DNA of 64,000 nucleotides from NCBI GenBank assembly GCA_036378175.1, contig DASUWY010000051.1, positions 62,001 to 126,000 on the forward strand, in the 5' to 3' direction. This DNA is from Thermoleophilaceae bacterium (GTDB taxonomy: Bacteria; Actinomycetota; Thermoleophilia; Solirubrobacterales; Thermoleophilaceae). Each line of letters starts with the position of its first letter. Positions within the stretch are counted from its first letter, which is position 1. The position numbers and the translations under genes were made by a program. This document shows positions 8,137 through 16,658 of the stretch, piece after piece. A model generated the notes under the pieces. The model made no database searches, was not told the origin of the DNA, and worked only from the letters and a program-made list of their open reading frames with translations.

Positions 8137-10475
8137 GCGACCAGGCGATCGCCACGGCGCAGGACCAGACGGTGGTCTGCGTGCTCGGCATGCACCGCAG
8201 CGGCACCTCGCTCGTCGCGCGCCTGCTCAACCTGCTGGGCGTGAACCTCGGGCCAGAGGAGCACATGATCAAGCCCACCTCGGCCAACCCGGCCGGATAT
8301 TGGGAGAGCCGCGGGGTGCAGCAGATAAACGACGAGATCCTCGAGCGCTTCGGCGGTAGCTGGCTCGCGCCGCCGGAGCTGCCCGAGGGCTGGGAGCGGA
8401 GCCCGGAGCTCGCGGACCTGCGGCAGCAAGCTCGCGAGCTGATCCGGGCCGACTTCGCGGATTCGGAGCTCCTTGGCTTCAAGGACCCGCGCAACTGCCT
8501 CACCCTGCCGTTCTGGCAGAGCCTCCTCGGACCGATGCGGTACGTGATCTGCCTGCGCAATCCCGTGGACGTCGCGGCATCGCTCGAATCGCGCGAGGAC
8601 GACACCGCGCCTTTCGAGCAGGGGGTGGAGCTGTGGCTGACGTACACCCGCGCCGCCCTTTCCGCCACGGCGGGACAGCCACGGGGGATCATGTTCTACG
8701 AGGACCTGATGGCGGAGCCGGAGGCGACCGTCAGCACGCTGGCGGGCCTGATCGGCCGTCTCGACCCCACCGAGGTGGACGCGGCGCTCGAGGTGGCGAT
8801 GCTGGAGGGCCTGTGGCATCACCGCACTGCCACCGCGAACGTGCTCGACACGCCCGGCCTCGCGTTCCACGTCAAGGCGTTCTATCTCGCGCTGCGCCAG
8901 TTCCTCTCCGGACGGGAGGACGTGGACATCGATGTGATCGAACTTTTCGGCAGCTACGCAAGCGAGGCCGGAAGGCACCTCTCTGAGCTCGGGTCCGAGC
9001 TCGAGGAGGCTCGCGAGCGCGCGCGGCTCCTGGACGGGCAACTCTCCGAGCGCAGCGCGCAGATCGGCCGCCTCGAGAGGTCATACGCGGAGGAACGGCG
9101 CCGTCGCCGGCGACTCGAGGCTGAGCTCAGGTCGAGGGACGCGGACGAAGACGATTCCTCCGCGGGGAAGAGGGGACGCGTCGCTCGTGCCCGCTACGAC
9201 AGGCTCGTGGCCGCGGTCCATGAGCGCGCGAGCGAGCTGATCCCGTCCGGGGCCACCGTGCTGGTGGCATCCAAGGGCGACGACGCGCTTCTGGACCTCA
9301 ACGGGTCAGCGGGCCGCCATTTCCCCGCGGCTCGGGACGGGAGCTACGCCGGCTATCACCCGGCGGGCGACACCGCCGCGATCGCGCAACTCGAGGCATC
9401 GCGCGCACGCGGAGCGGACCACCTCCTGCTCCCCGCCACCGCGCTGTGGTGGCTCGACCACTACGCCGGGCTGCGGCGCCATCTCGAGGACCGTTACGAG
9501 CGGTTGCTCAGCGACGACTACTGTGCGATCTACCGGCTCAGCGCACAGGCGGACGACGGCGGAAGCGCGCCGCTCGCCGTGCTCAAGCGCGCGGCCTCGT
9601 CGCTGCGGGTCCGTACCGGGCGAGATCCGTCGTTGCTCGACTGGGCCACCGGACTCGGGATCGCGAGCCTCCTGCCGGACGTCGCCGTGTTCGAGCCTCC
9701 CGACGGCGGCGACACGCTCCCGTATGTCGACGGGAGCGTCGACATCGTCGCGCTCGCCTCGGCGGACGGCGCGCGCCTCGCGGAGGCGCGACGGGTGGCG
9801 GGCAGCGCCGTGATCACGGTCGATCTCGATTCCGCCGAGACCGAGTGGGTCCAAGGCGCCGCGCCCGGATCGGGCGAGGACGTGAACGTGATCCTGCTTC
9901 CCGACGCCGATCAGCGCGCCTGGGAGGCGAGCCGCGCGGCATTTGAGGAGACGCTGGGCCAGGGATTCGCCGGCGAGTTGAGCGTCGTGGGTGCGGACGC
10001 CGGCAGCAGCCTGGCCGAGCGCGCTCGCTCGGCGGCCGCGGCCACCGGCCACGGCGTGCAGGTCTTCGTCACCACGCCGGCGATCCCGCTCGACGGCTGG
10101 CTGCCGCCGATCCTCACCCTGCTCGCCCGCAACGTGGACGTGGGGGTGATCGGCGCGAGAACCGTGTCCGGCCAGGGGATCCTGCAGGAGGCGGGCGGGA
10201 TCCTCGCGCCCGGTGACCTGCCTCAGCGCCGCGGCGAGGGCGACCACGATCCAGACCGCCCCGAGTACTCCTTCGTCAAGCGCGTGGACTTCTGCTCGCC
10301 GCCCATGTTCGCCACCCGGCGGGAGGTGTTCGAGCGGCTCGGAGGGTTCGACGCCCGCGGCGCCACCGCGGACGAGGCCGTGGTGGATTTCTCCTTGCGC
10401 GCGGGACGGACCGGTGGGCACGTCTACTACCAGCCGCACGCGTGCGTCGTGGCGATAGGGGCTGACGGGGGATGA
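8133..10475 (+). CDS. Sulfotransferase / coiled-coil / recurring module / GT2-like protein
   Basis: I set the start at GTG 8133, which overlaps the previous stop by 4 bp, because the sulfotransferase fold begins directly after it; the open frame continues upstream only as a shadow. The 780-residue product has a PAPS-dependent sulfotransferase domain (about 10-280), with the 5'-phosphosulfate loop LGMHRSGTSLV and the 3'-phosphate motif CLRNPVDVAASL. A charged coiled coil follows at about 285-345. The recurring module lies at about 351-470. A C-terminal part (about 500-780) ends in GT2-like motifs (GGFDARG, DEAVVDFSLRAG) but lacks an obvious nucleotide-binding half. Likely role: sulfation of a sugar in the glycan. 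The C-terminal half may only bind sugar. Confidence 0.82.
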   Translation: MSDQAIATAQDQTVVCVLGMHRSGTSLVARLLNLLGVNLGPEEHMIKPTSANPAGYWESRGVQQINDEILERFGGSWLAPPELPEGWERSPELADLRQQARELIRADFADSELLGFKDPRNCLTLPFWQSLLGPMRYVICLRNPVDVAASLESREDDTAPFEQGVELWLTYTRAALSATAGQPRGIMFYEDLMAEPEATVSTLAGLIGRLDPTEVDAALEVAMLEGLWHHRTATANVLDTPGLAFHVKAFYLALRQFLSGREDVDIDVIELFGSYASEAGRHLSELGSELEEARERARLLDGQLSERSAQIGRLERSYAEERRRRRRLEAELRSRDADEDDSSAGKRGRVARARYDRLVAAVHERASELIPSGATVLVASKGDDALLDLNGSAGRHFPAARDGSYAGYHPAGDTAAIAQLEASRARGADHLLLPATALWWLDHYAGLRRHLEDRYERLLSDDYCAIYRLSAQADDGGSAPLAVLKRAASSLRVRTGRDPSLLDWATGLGIASLLPDVAVFEPPDGGDTLPYVDGSVDIVALASADGARLAEARRVAGSAVITVDLDSAETEWVQGAAPGSGEDVNVILLPDADQRAWEASRAAFEETLGQGFAGELSVVGADAGSSLAERARSAAAATGHGVQVFVTTPAIPLDGWLPPILTLLARNVDVGVIGARTVSGQGILQEAGGILAPGDLPQRRGEGDHDPDRPEYSFVKRVDFCSPPMFATRREVFERLGGFDARGATADEAVVDFSLRAGRTGGHVYYQPHACVVAIGADGG

Positions 10476-12865
10476 GCGCTCGCCGAGCCCTCGTCGTGGC
10501 TCCGTGGCTACCTGAGTTCGACCGGGAGAGCGGTCTGCTCCGGGTCTCTGACATGGTCGACATGCTCGTGCGGAGGAACTGGCAGGTGACGTTCGGCTGC
10601 CTCTATCCGCCCCGGAACCCCGAGCGGTACGTGCGCGAGCTCGAACAGCGCGGCGTTGAGACATACGCGCCGCTGGAAAGCATCGAATCGATACCGGGCG
10701 CGAGCGATTTCGAGCTCGCCATCCTGGCGTACTGGTACGTCGCGGAGCGCTTTCTGCCTGAGCTGCGCGAAGCCGCTCCGGCGGCGCGAGTGCTGGTGGA
10801 CTCTGTCGACCTTCACTTCCTGCGGGAGATGCGCGAGAAGCTCCGCCTCGACGCCGACGGCACTCCCGGCCAGATCGATCGCGGCCAGGCGCAGCGAATG
10901 GTGCTCGAGATCAACAACTACGCGGCGGCGGACGGCGTGCTCACCGTGTCCGAGAAAGAGGCGCGGATGGTGGACGACCTGACCGGGCAGCCCGGTCACG
11001 CTCTTAGCCTGCCCGACGCCGAGGAGCTTCCGCTCTCGCCCGTGCCACAGAGCGAGCGGCGCGGAATCCTCTTCCTCGGAAACTTCCTGCACACGCCCAA
11101 CCGGGACGCGGTGTCGTATCTCTGCGAGGAGATCCTGCCGCACCTCGATCCGACCGTGCTCGGCGACGACGAGATCTGGATCGTCGGCACCGCGGCCGAT
11201 CAGCACGTGCCGGAACTGGTGGAGACGCTGCCTTATGTGAAGACGGTGGGCTGGGTGCCGTCCGTGCTCCCCTACCTTCATAAGGCGCGCCTCTCCATCG
11301 TTCCGTTGCGATACGGCGCCGGCACGAAGAGGAAGCTGATCCAGGCGCTCATGGCGGGCACCCCCACGGTCACCACAAGCGTGGGCGCCGAGGGTCTGCA
11401 TCTACGCGACGGGAGCGAGGTGCTGATCGCGGACGATCCGGCTGAGTTTGCCGCTGCGATCGAGCGGCTGCTGCACCGGCCGCGACTGTGGCGCAGGCTC
11501 GCGCGCCGGGGCCGCAAGCACGTGATGGGATTGCACGGCCGGGTAACCGTGGACGCCCAGTTCGACCGCGTGCTGGAGGAGGCGCTCCGCCGTCCCGCTC
11601 GCCCCATGCCGGTGAGACCGGCCGACGACGGGTTCGCGCGGGAGCCGGAGTATGCGGAGCTGGTCGAACGGGTTCGCGAGCTGGTGGAGTCCGAGGTCCC
11701 GAGGGACGCACAGGTGCTGGTGGCGACGCGAGGCGACGACGGCTTCCTCGCGTTCGACGGCCGCCTGGGCTGGCACTTCCCGCGCGACGCCGACGGGCGC
11801 TACGCGGGGCACTACCCCGCCGACAGCGAGGCCGCTATCGAGCACCTCGAGGACCTGCGGGAGGAGGGCGCCACGCACCTGGTGCTTCCGGAGACCGCGT
11901 TCTGGTGGCTTGACTTCTACGACGGCCTGCGCGAGCACCTCGCCGGCGTCTACCGGGTGGTGCACAGCGACGAGCACGCGATCGTGTACGACCTCACCAC
12001 CAGGCGGGCGGTTCTCGCGGAGCTGCATACCGCTAACGGAAATGGCCACACCGAGCCGGAACCGGCGCCTCCGGTCACCCCGGAGCTGGTTCAGAGCCTC
12101 CAGCCATCGGTGCTTCCAGCGGCCACGCGCTACCGCGATGCAAGCGAGGGTCTCCGCGTGCTCGTGCTGGGGGTGTATCTGGCCGACAAACCCAACACGG
12201 CGGAGCACGTCGCGGCCACGCTGGCTCGCGCTGGCGGCGTCGATGTGCGCCAGCGCTGGATCGCGCTCGGGGAGGGGCCGGCGAACGGCGAGCTCCGGTC
12301 GGTCACAGCATTCACGGTCACCGAGCCCACGCCCAAGTACGCGCTTCTCAACCGGCTGCTGGCCGATGAGAATCTCGCGGACTACGACTACGTCATCACC
12401 ACGGACGACGACATCGTGCTGCCCGCGGGCTTTCTCGAACTGTTTCTGGGTGTCCAGGCACGACTCGGGTTCCAGCTGGCTCAGCCGGCGCGCACCGCGA
12501 ACTCGCACGTCGACCTCCCGATCGTCATCCAGCAACGGGGCGTGCTGGCCAGGCTCACCCTATTCGTCGAGATCGGCCCGCTGGTGAGCTTCGGCCGCGA
12601 CATCTTCGACCTCGTCTTCCCGTTCGACGAGACGAACGCGATGGGATGGGGGTTCGAGAACGTCTGGTCCCAACTCCTGTCCGAGCGCGGCCTCGCTCAG
12701 GGGATAGTGGACGCCGTGCCAATCGACCACAGCATCCGCAAGCCCCTCGCGCACTACAGGTGGACGGACGCGGACGCGGACCGGGCCCGCTACCTGGCGC
12801 AGCATCCGCATCTGCCGAACGACGCGTGCTTCCGTGTCCTCGACATCGTCGGAGTGGACCAGTGA
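10472..12865 (+). CDS. GT4-type glycosyltransferase / recurring module / GT-A-like protein
   Basis: This 797-residue protein has three regions. Residues about 1-375 are a GT-B glycosyltransferase, with RGILFLGNF, VGWVPSVLPYL and the donor-binding block RYGAGTKRKLIQALMAG followed by VTTSVGAEGL. Residues about 393-509 are the same module seen in the two preceding proteins (GWHFP...YAGHYPAD...WWLDFY). Residues about 560-797 look like a second GT-A-type or DUF707-like domain, with VITTDDDIVLP carrying an acidic metal-binding motif and DETNAMGWGFENVW as a likely acceptor region. ATG start sharing ATGA with the upstream stop, and a GTGA overlap downstream. It probably adds one or two sugars to the locus product; specificities are unknown. 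Confidence 0.85.
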   Translation: MSARRALVVAPWLPEFDRESGLLRVSDMVDMLVRRNWQVTFGCLYPPRNPERYVRELEQRGVETYAPLESIESIPGASDFELAILAYWYVAERFLPELREAAPAARVLVDSVDLHFLREMREKLRLDADGTPGQIDRGQAQRMVLEINNYAAADGVLTVSEKEARMVDDLTGQPGHALSLPDAEELPLSPVPQSERRGILFLGNFLHTPNRDAVSYLCEEILPHLDPTVLGDDEIWIVGTAADQHVPELVETLPYVKTVGWVPSVLPYLHKARLSIVPLRYGAGTKRKLIQALMAGTPTVTTSVGAEGLHLRDGSEVLIADDPAEFAAAIERLLHRPRLWRRLARRGRKHVMGLHGRVTVDAQFDRVLEEALRRPARPMPVRPADDGFAREPEYAELVERVRELVESEVPRDAQVLVATRGDDGFLAFDGRLGWHFPRDADGRYAGHYPADSEAAIEHLEDLREEGATHLVLPETAFWWLDFYDGLREHLAGVYRVVHSDEHAIVYDLTTRRAVLAELHTANGNGHTEPEPAPPVTPELVQSLQPSVLPAATRYRDASEGLRVLVLGVYLADKPNTAEHVAATLARAGGVDVRQRWIALGEGPANGELRSVTAFTVTEPTPKYALLNRLLADENLADYDYVITTDDDIVLPAGFLELFLGVQARLGFQLAQPARTANSHVDLPIVIQQRGVLARLTLFVEIGPLVSFGRDIFDLVFPFDETNAMGWGFENVWSQLLSERGLAQGIVDAVPIDHSIRKPLAHYRWTDADADRARYLAQHPHLPNDACFRVLDIVGVDQ

Positions 12866-13596
12866 GGGATCAACGGTTCTTCTTCGTGCACATGATGAAG
12901 ACGGCCGGCACCGCGCTCCGCTACCGGCTGATCAACCACTTCGGCGCAGAAGCGGTCTACCCGGCCCACGTCCTTGACGGAACGGGCAAGGATTTCGTGC
13001 AGGGCGTGTTGTCGGTCAAGTACCTCACGGAGCGGCTGGCCGAGCGGGGAGACCAGATCCGTGTGATCACAGGGCACTTCCCGCTGTGTACCGCCGACCT
13101 GTTCGGCGAACGGTTCACAACCTTCACGCTCCTGCGCGAACCCGTCGAGCGCACGCTCTCATTCCTCCGTGATCGCCGGGAACACGAGCCGGCATACCGC
13201 GACAAGCCGCTGGAGGACATCTACGACGATCCGTTCTGGTTCAACGCCTTCGCGCACAACCACATGACGAAGATGCTCTCGCTGACGGTGCCAGAGATGC
13301 GGGACGGGATGTTCACGCACGTCAGCTTCAGTCCCCGGCACGTCGAGCGCGCCAAGGAGGCGCTCACGCGGATGGAGGCCGTGGGCCTCCAAGAGCGCTA
13401 CGAGGAATTCTGCGGCGAGCTGAGCGCCCGCTTCGGCTGGAACCTTGGCGAGCCACAGATCGTGAACTCGAGCGAGCCGGTCGAGGTCTCCGACGTTTTC
13501 CGGGAGCGCATCGCGGAGGACAACGCGCTCGACCTCGAGCTGTACGAGTTCGCTCGGGCGCACGTGGGCGGGCGGGTGGCGGGAGCGGCACAGTGA
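12862..13596 (+). CDS. Sulfotransferase family 2-like protein
   Basis: The 244-residue protein starts at GTG 12862, where the 4-bp overlap with the previous stop fixes the choice. It begins directly with the PAPS-binding strand-loop FVHMMKTAGTALRY, typical of the Sulfotransfer_2 (heparan/chondroitin sulfotransferase-like) family. The 3'-phosphate motif FTLLREPVERTLSFL follows at about residue 90. Length fits a single catalytic domain, with no signal peptide or membrane segment. Sitting between two glycosyltransferase genes in a coupled run, it most likely sulfates a hydroxyl of the growing glycan in the cytoplasm. Confidence 0.85.
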   Translation: MRDQRFFFVHMMKTAGTALRYRLINHFGAEAVYPAHVLDGTGKDFVQGVLSVKYLTERLAERGDQIRVITGHFPLCTADLFGERFTTFTLLREPVERTLSFLRDRREHEPAYRDKPLEDIYDDPFWFNAFAHNHMTKMLSLTVPEMRDGMFTHVSFSPRHVERAKEALTRMEAVGLQERYEEFCGELSARFGWNLGEPQIVNSSEPVEVSDVFRERIAEDNALDLELYEFARAHVGGRVAGAAQ

Positions 13597-15476
13597 GTGA
13601 TCAGCTGCCGCAGATCAGCGTCGTGATCCCCACCCACGAGCGCGCCGAGTTGCTCGAGCGCTCGCTCGAGAGCTTCACCGCGCAAACGCTTCCACGCTCG
13701 CGGTTCGAGGTCATCGTGGTAGACGACGGCTCGGAGGACCCCACGGCGGATGTCTGTGCGCGGCTCGCCGAGGATCTGCAGCTTCGCTATCTCCGGATAG
13801 ACAAGGCCGGCACATCGGCAGCAAAGAACCTCGGGCTGTTCGCCTCGAAGGCGCCGCTCGTGCTCTTCTTCGACGACGACGATCTGGCCGACACGACGCT
13901 GCTCGAGGCGCACGTCGACGTTCACCAGACCCATCCGGAAGACAACGTCGCCGTGCTCGGATACACCACCTGGGCGCCCGAGCTCGAAGTAACGCCTGTG
14001 ATGGCGCACCTGACCGAGCTGGGGCAGCAGATGTTCTCCTACAGCAGCATCGAGGACGGCCAGTGGCTCGACCACACGTACTTCTGGGCCGGCAGGGTCT
14101 CGTGCAAACGCTCACTTCTCGTCCATCACGGGGCGTACGACCAGGACTTCGAGGCGATCGAGGACATCGAGCTTGGCTTTCGCCTGGCGCAACACGGACT
14201 GCGGGTGGTCTACGCGCGCTCCGCCAGGAGCTTCATGGCGCGTCCCGTGACGTTCGACGACTTCGCCCGGCGCTGCGTGAAGCACGGCAGGTTCCTGTGG
14301 CTCTTCAGCCGCCGCCACTCCGATCCTCCCGTGCAGAGCTACTGCCGCGTGGCCGAGGCGCTCGCGAAATGGTCCTCGCTCGAGCCGGTCCTCGAAGGGA
14401 AGGTCGAACGGATCCGCGAGCTGGAGCGCCGGTACGAAGAGGACGGCGTACTCGGCGACGCCGCTTACTCCGAGCTGGACGACTTGTACAGGTGGACGTT
14501 CGAAGCGCTTCGGGCGCGCGGCATCGCCGAGGCCGCGGCGGAAGCCTCGGAGGCGACGCCGGCGCAACCGGAGGTGGTGTCCAACGGACGGCCTCCGGCG
14601 GCCGCCATCTGCCCCGACCCGGTCTTCGTGATCGGCTCACCCAGGTCGGGCACCACCGTCCTCGCCCACGCGCTCGCGCAGCACAGCGACTTCTGGGTGT
14701 CCGGCGAGTCCCACTTCCTCACGTACCTGTTCCCGCGCGACCTGCCTGAGCGCGCTTACGACCGCGCGATGGAGGTGGCCGGGCAGGGGTGGCTTCGAGC
14801 CGAGGACGTCAGCAAAGACGAGTTCCTCGCCCACGTCGGGATGGGTGTCAACGCGCTGATCACGAGCCGCAGCCAGGGCTTGCGCTGGATCGATCAGACA
14901 CCTCACTACACGATGATGGTCGGGACCCTCGCGCGTCTGTTCCCCGGCGCACGCTTTCTTCACATATTGCGCGACGGTCGCGAGGTCGTGCATTCGATGC
15001 TCAACTTCGCGGATGCGCACCCCGACCCCGAGGTCGCCGACTTCCTGCGCCAAAGCGTCCCGTGGGCCACCGATATGCGCAGTGCGTGCGAGTTCTGGCG
15101 CGACCACGTGGACACGGCGATGGTGTTTTGCGAGGAGCAGCCCGCTCGCGCGATGGTGGTGCGGCACGAGGAGCTCGTCACCGCCCCTGACGGGATGTTC
15201 CGCCGGATACATGAGTTCCTCCGGGCGGCTGACGAGGACGGCCCGGCGAGCTTCCTCGCGTCGAAGCGCCTCAATTCGAGCTTCAGCGGCGCCTCGCGGC
15301 TTTCCGCGACCGAGATCTGGGAGGGCTGGAACGAGGAGCAACGCCGCCTGTTTGCCGAGGTGGCGGGGCCGACCATGACCAGGTGCGGTTTCTGGGTGCC
15401 TGACGAGGCCCGAGGTCGGCCGGGCGGCGACCGCGCGCGCGGCGAGTGCGCGAAGCAGAGCGCACCACCTTTGTGA
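13593..15476 (+). CDS. GT2 glycosyltransferase-sulfotransferase fusion
   Basis: The 627-residue protein combines an N-terminal GT2 domain (about 5-300) with a C-terminal sulfotransferase (about 345-615). GT2 motifs are VVIPTHERAELL, VVDDGSED and the acidic FFDDDD metal site. The sulfotransferase has FVIGSPRSGTTVLA for the 5'-phosphosulfate and FLHILRDGREVVHSM for the 3'-phosphate. GTG start overlapping the previous stop by 4 bp. Joining a transferase that adds a sugar to one that can sulfate it suggests that sulfation follows directly on sugar addition. It is the third sulfotransferase domain in about 7 kb. The sulfated sugar is unknown. Confidence 0.87.
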   Translation: MSDQLPQISVVIPTHERAELLERSLESFTAQTLPRSRFEVIVVDDGSEDPTADVCARLAEDLQLRYLRIDKAGTSAAKNLGLFASKAPLVLFFDDDDLADTTLLEAHVDVHQTHPEDNVAVLGYTTWAPELEVTPVMAHLTELGQQMFSYSSIEDGQWLDHTYFWAGRVSCKRSLLVHHGAYDQDFEAIEDIELGFRLAQHGLRVVYARSARSFMARPVTFDDFARRCVKHGRFLWLFSRRHSDPPVQSYCRVAEALAKWSSLEPVLEGKVERIRELERRYEEDGVLGDAAYSELDDLYRWTFEALRARGIAEAAAEASEATPAQPEVVSNGRPPAAAICPDPVFVIGSPRSGTTVLAHALAQHSDFWVSGESHFLTYLFPRDLPERAYDRAMEVAGQGWLRAEDVSKDEFLAHVGMGVNALITSRSQGLRWIDQTPHYTMMVGTLARLFPGARFLHILRDGREVVHSMLNFADAHPDPEVADFLRQSVPWATDMRSACEFWRDHVDTAMVFCEEQPARAMVVRHEELVTAPDGMFRRIHEFLRAADEDGPASFLASKRLNSSFSGASRLSATEIWEGWNEEQRRLFAEVAGPTMTRCGFWVPDEARGRPGGDRARGECAKQSAPPL

Positions 15477-16654
15477 GGCGACGGCGGTCAGAGATCGCGG
15501 TGGCGCTTGCGGCGCTGCTGTGGATTGGCGGCGTCGCGGCGGCGGTGCACTCGGAGTTTCACAAGCGGGGAGTGAGCTTGAGCCGGGCTCGCCCTCTGCC
15601 TGGAAACGTGTGCCCGGGCCTTGTGGTCGGCGTCAACTCCAGCCTCGGGTCTACGGACAAGACACCCAGCGAGAGCGCAACCGTCGCGGCGATTCAGAAG
15701 ACGCTCCACGCTCAGGTGGTTCGTGTGAGCCTCCGCTGGGATCAGGTGGAGCCGGCTCAGGGGAAATTCGACTGGAGCCGCCTCGACGACGTTGTCGCCA
15801 ACCTCAGAGCGGCGGGGATCGAACCGGTGTTCGTGGTGGTTGGCTCCCCGTCATGGGCCAACGGGATGCGAGCCTCCAAGCGCAACCAATATCTGTACGT
15901 GCCGCCGCGAGGCGCGGCGCTCAGCAAGTGGCTCCGGAACTATTCGAGCTTCCTTGCCCTCGCCGTCAAGCGCTATGACCGCTTCGTCAGGCGCTGGGAA
16001 ATCTGGAACGAGCCGAACCTGGCGGCCACCTGGCGACCGCGGCCCGACCCGGCCGAGTACGTCTCGGTTTACGAGCGGCTCCGCAACACGATCGTCATCC
16101 GCGAGCCACAGGCACAGGTGGCGGTCGGCGGCCTCGGTGACCCGTCAACGGCAAGCGCCCCCAACGTTTCGGGGCTCGCCTTCCTCCGCGCCCTCATACG
16201 GGCGCAGGCGCCGCTCGACAACGTGGCGATCCAGCCGTTTACGTCCAACGACCACCCTCCGGGCACTCACGTCTCCGGGCAGAACAACTTCGACGACATC
16301 GAGCAGGTGCACAAACTGCTCGTTCGGCACGGCGTGCGAGCTGCCATGTGGGTCACGGCGTGGGGCTGGCCGAGCACCAAGGTGGGCGCGGAACGACAGG
16401 CGCAGTACGTCGACAGGTCGATGTCGCTGCTCGAAAACCGCTATCCATTCGTGCGGCTCGCCGCGTACTCTCTCGATCACGACGTTCCCCCCGTCTTCTC
16501 GCAGGGGCTCCTCAGCGGAGGTCTGAAGCCGAAGCCCGCGGCCGTCGCGTTCCGCGCCCACGCGGACCTGGCCGCCATCCGATGCAGCACGCAGACCGCG
16601 CTGGCCGGCGCTCCCGGCCGGCGGGGGCAGACACCCTCAGCGGCCGGCGGGTAA
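15473..16654 (+). CDS. Membrane-anchored glycoside hydrolase-like protein, nucleophile apparently lost
   Basis: I chose GTG 15473 because it makes the usual 4-bp overlap with the previous stop and leaves a positively charged head (RRRR) before one hydrophobic segment (about residues 7-25), giving a signal anchor. A further GTG at 15446 is possible. The 393-residue product then has a TIM-barrel domain like GH39/GH5-type enzymes. The acid/base motif IWNEPN (E180) is intact. The strand expected to carry the nucleophile reads WVTAWGWPS, with alanine A296 (codon 16358-16360) where related enzymes usually have glutamate. It may bind rather than cleave polysaccharide outside the membrane, unless another residue serves. 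Confidence 0.75.
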   Translation: MRRRRSEIAVALAALLWIGGVAAAVHSEFHKRGVSLSRARPLPGNVCPGLVVGVNSSLGSTDKTPSESATVAAIQKTLHAQVVRVSLRWDQVEPAQGKFDWSRLDDVVANLRAAGIEPVFVVVGSPSWANGMRASKRNQYLYVPPRGAALSKWLRNYSSFLALAVKRYDRFVRRWEIWNEPNLAATWRPRPDPAEYVSVYERLRNTIVIREPQAQVAVGGLGDPSTASAPNVSGLAFLRALIRAQAPLDNVAIQPFTSNDHPPGTHVSGQNNFDDIEQVHKLLVRHGVRAAMWVTAWGWPSTKVGAERQAQYVDRSMSLLENRYPFVRLAAYSLDHDVPPVFSQGLLSGGLKPKPAAVAFRAHADLAAIRCSTQTALAGAPGRRGQTPSAAGG

Positions 16655-16658
16655 CGCC

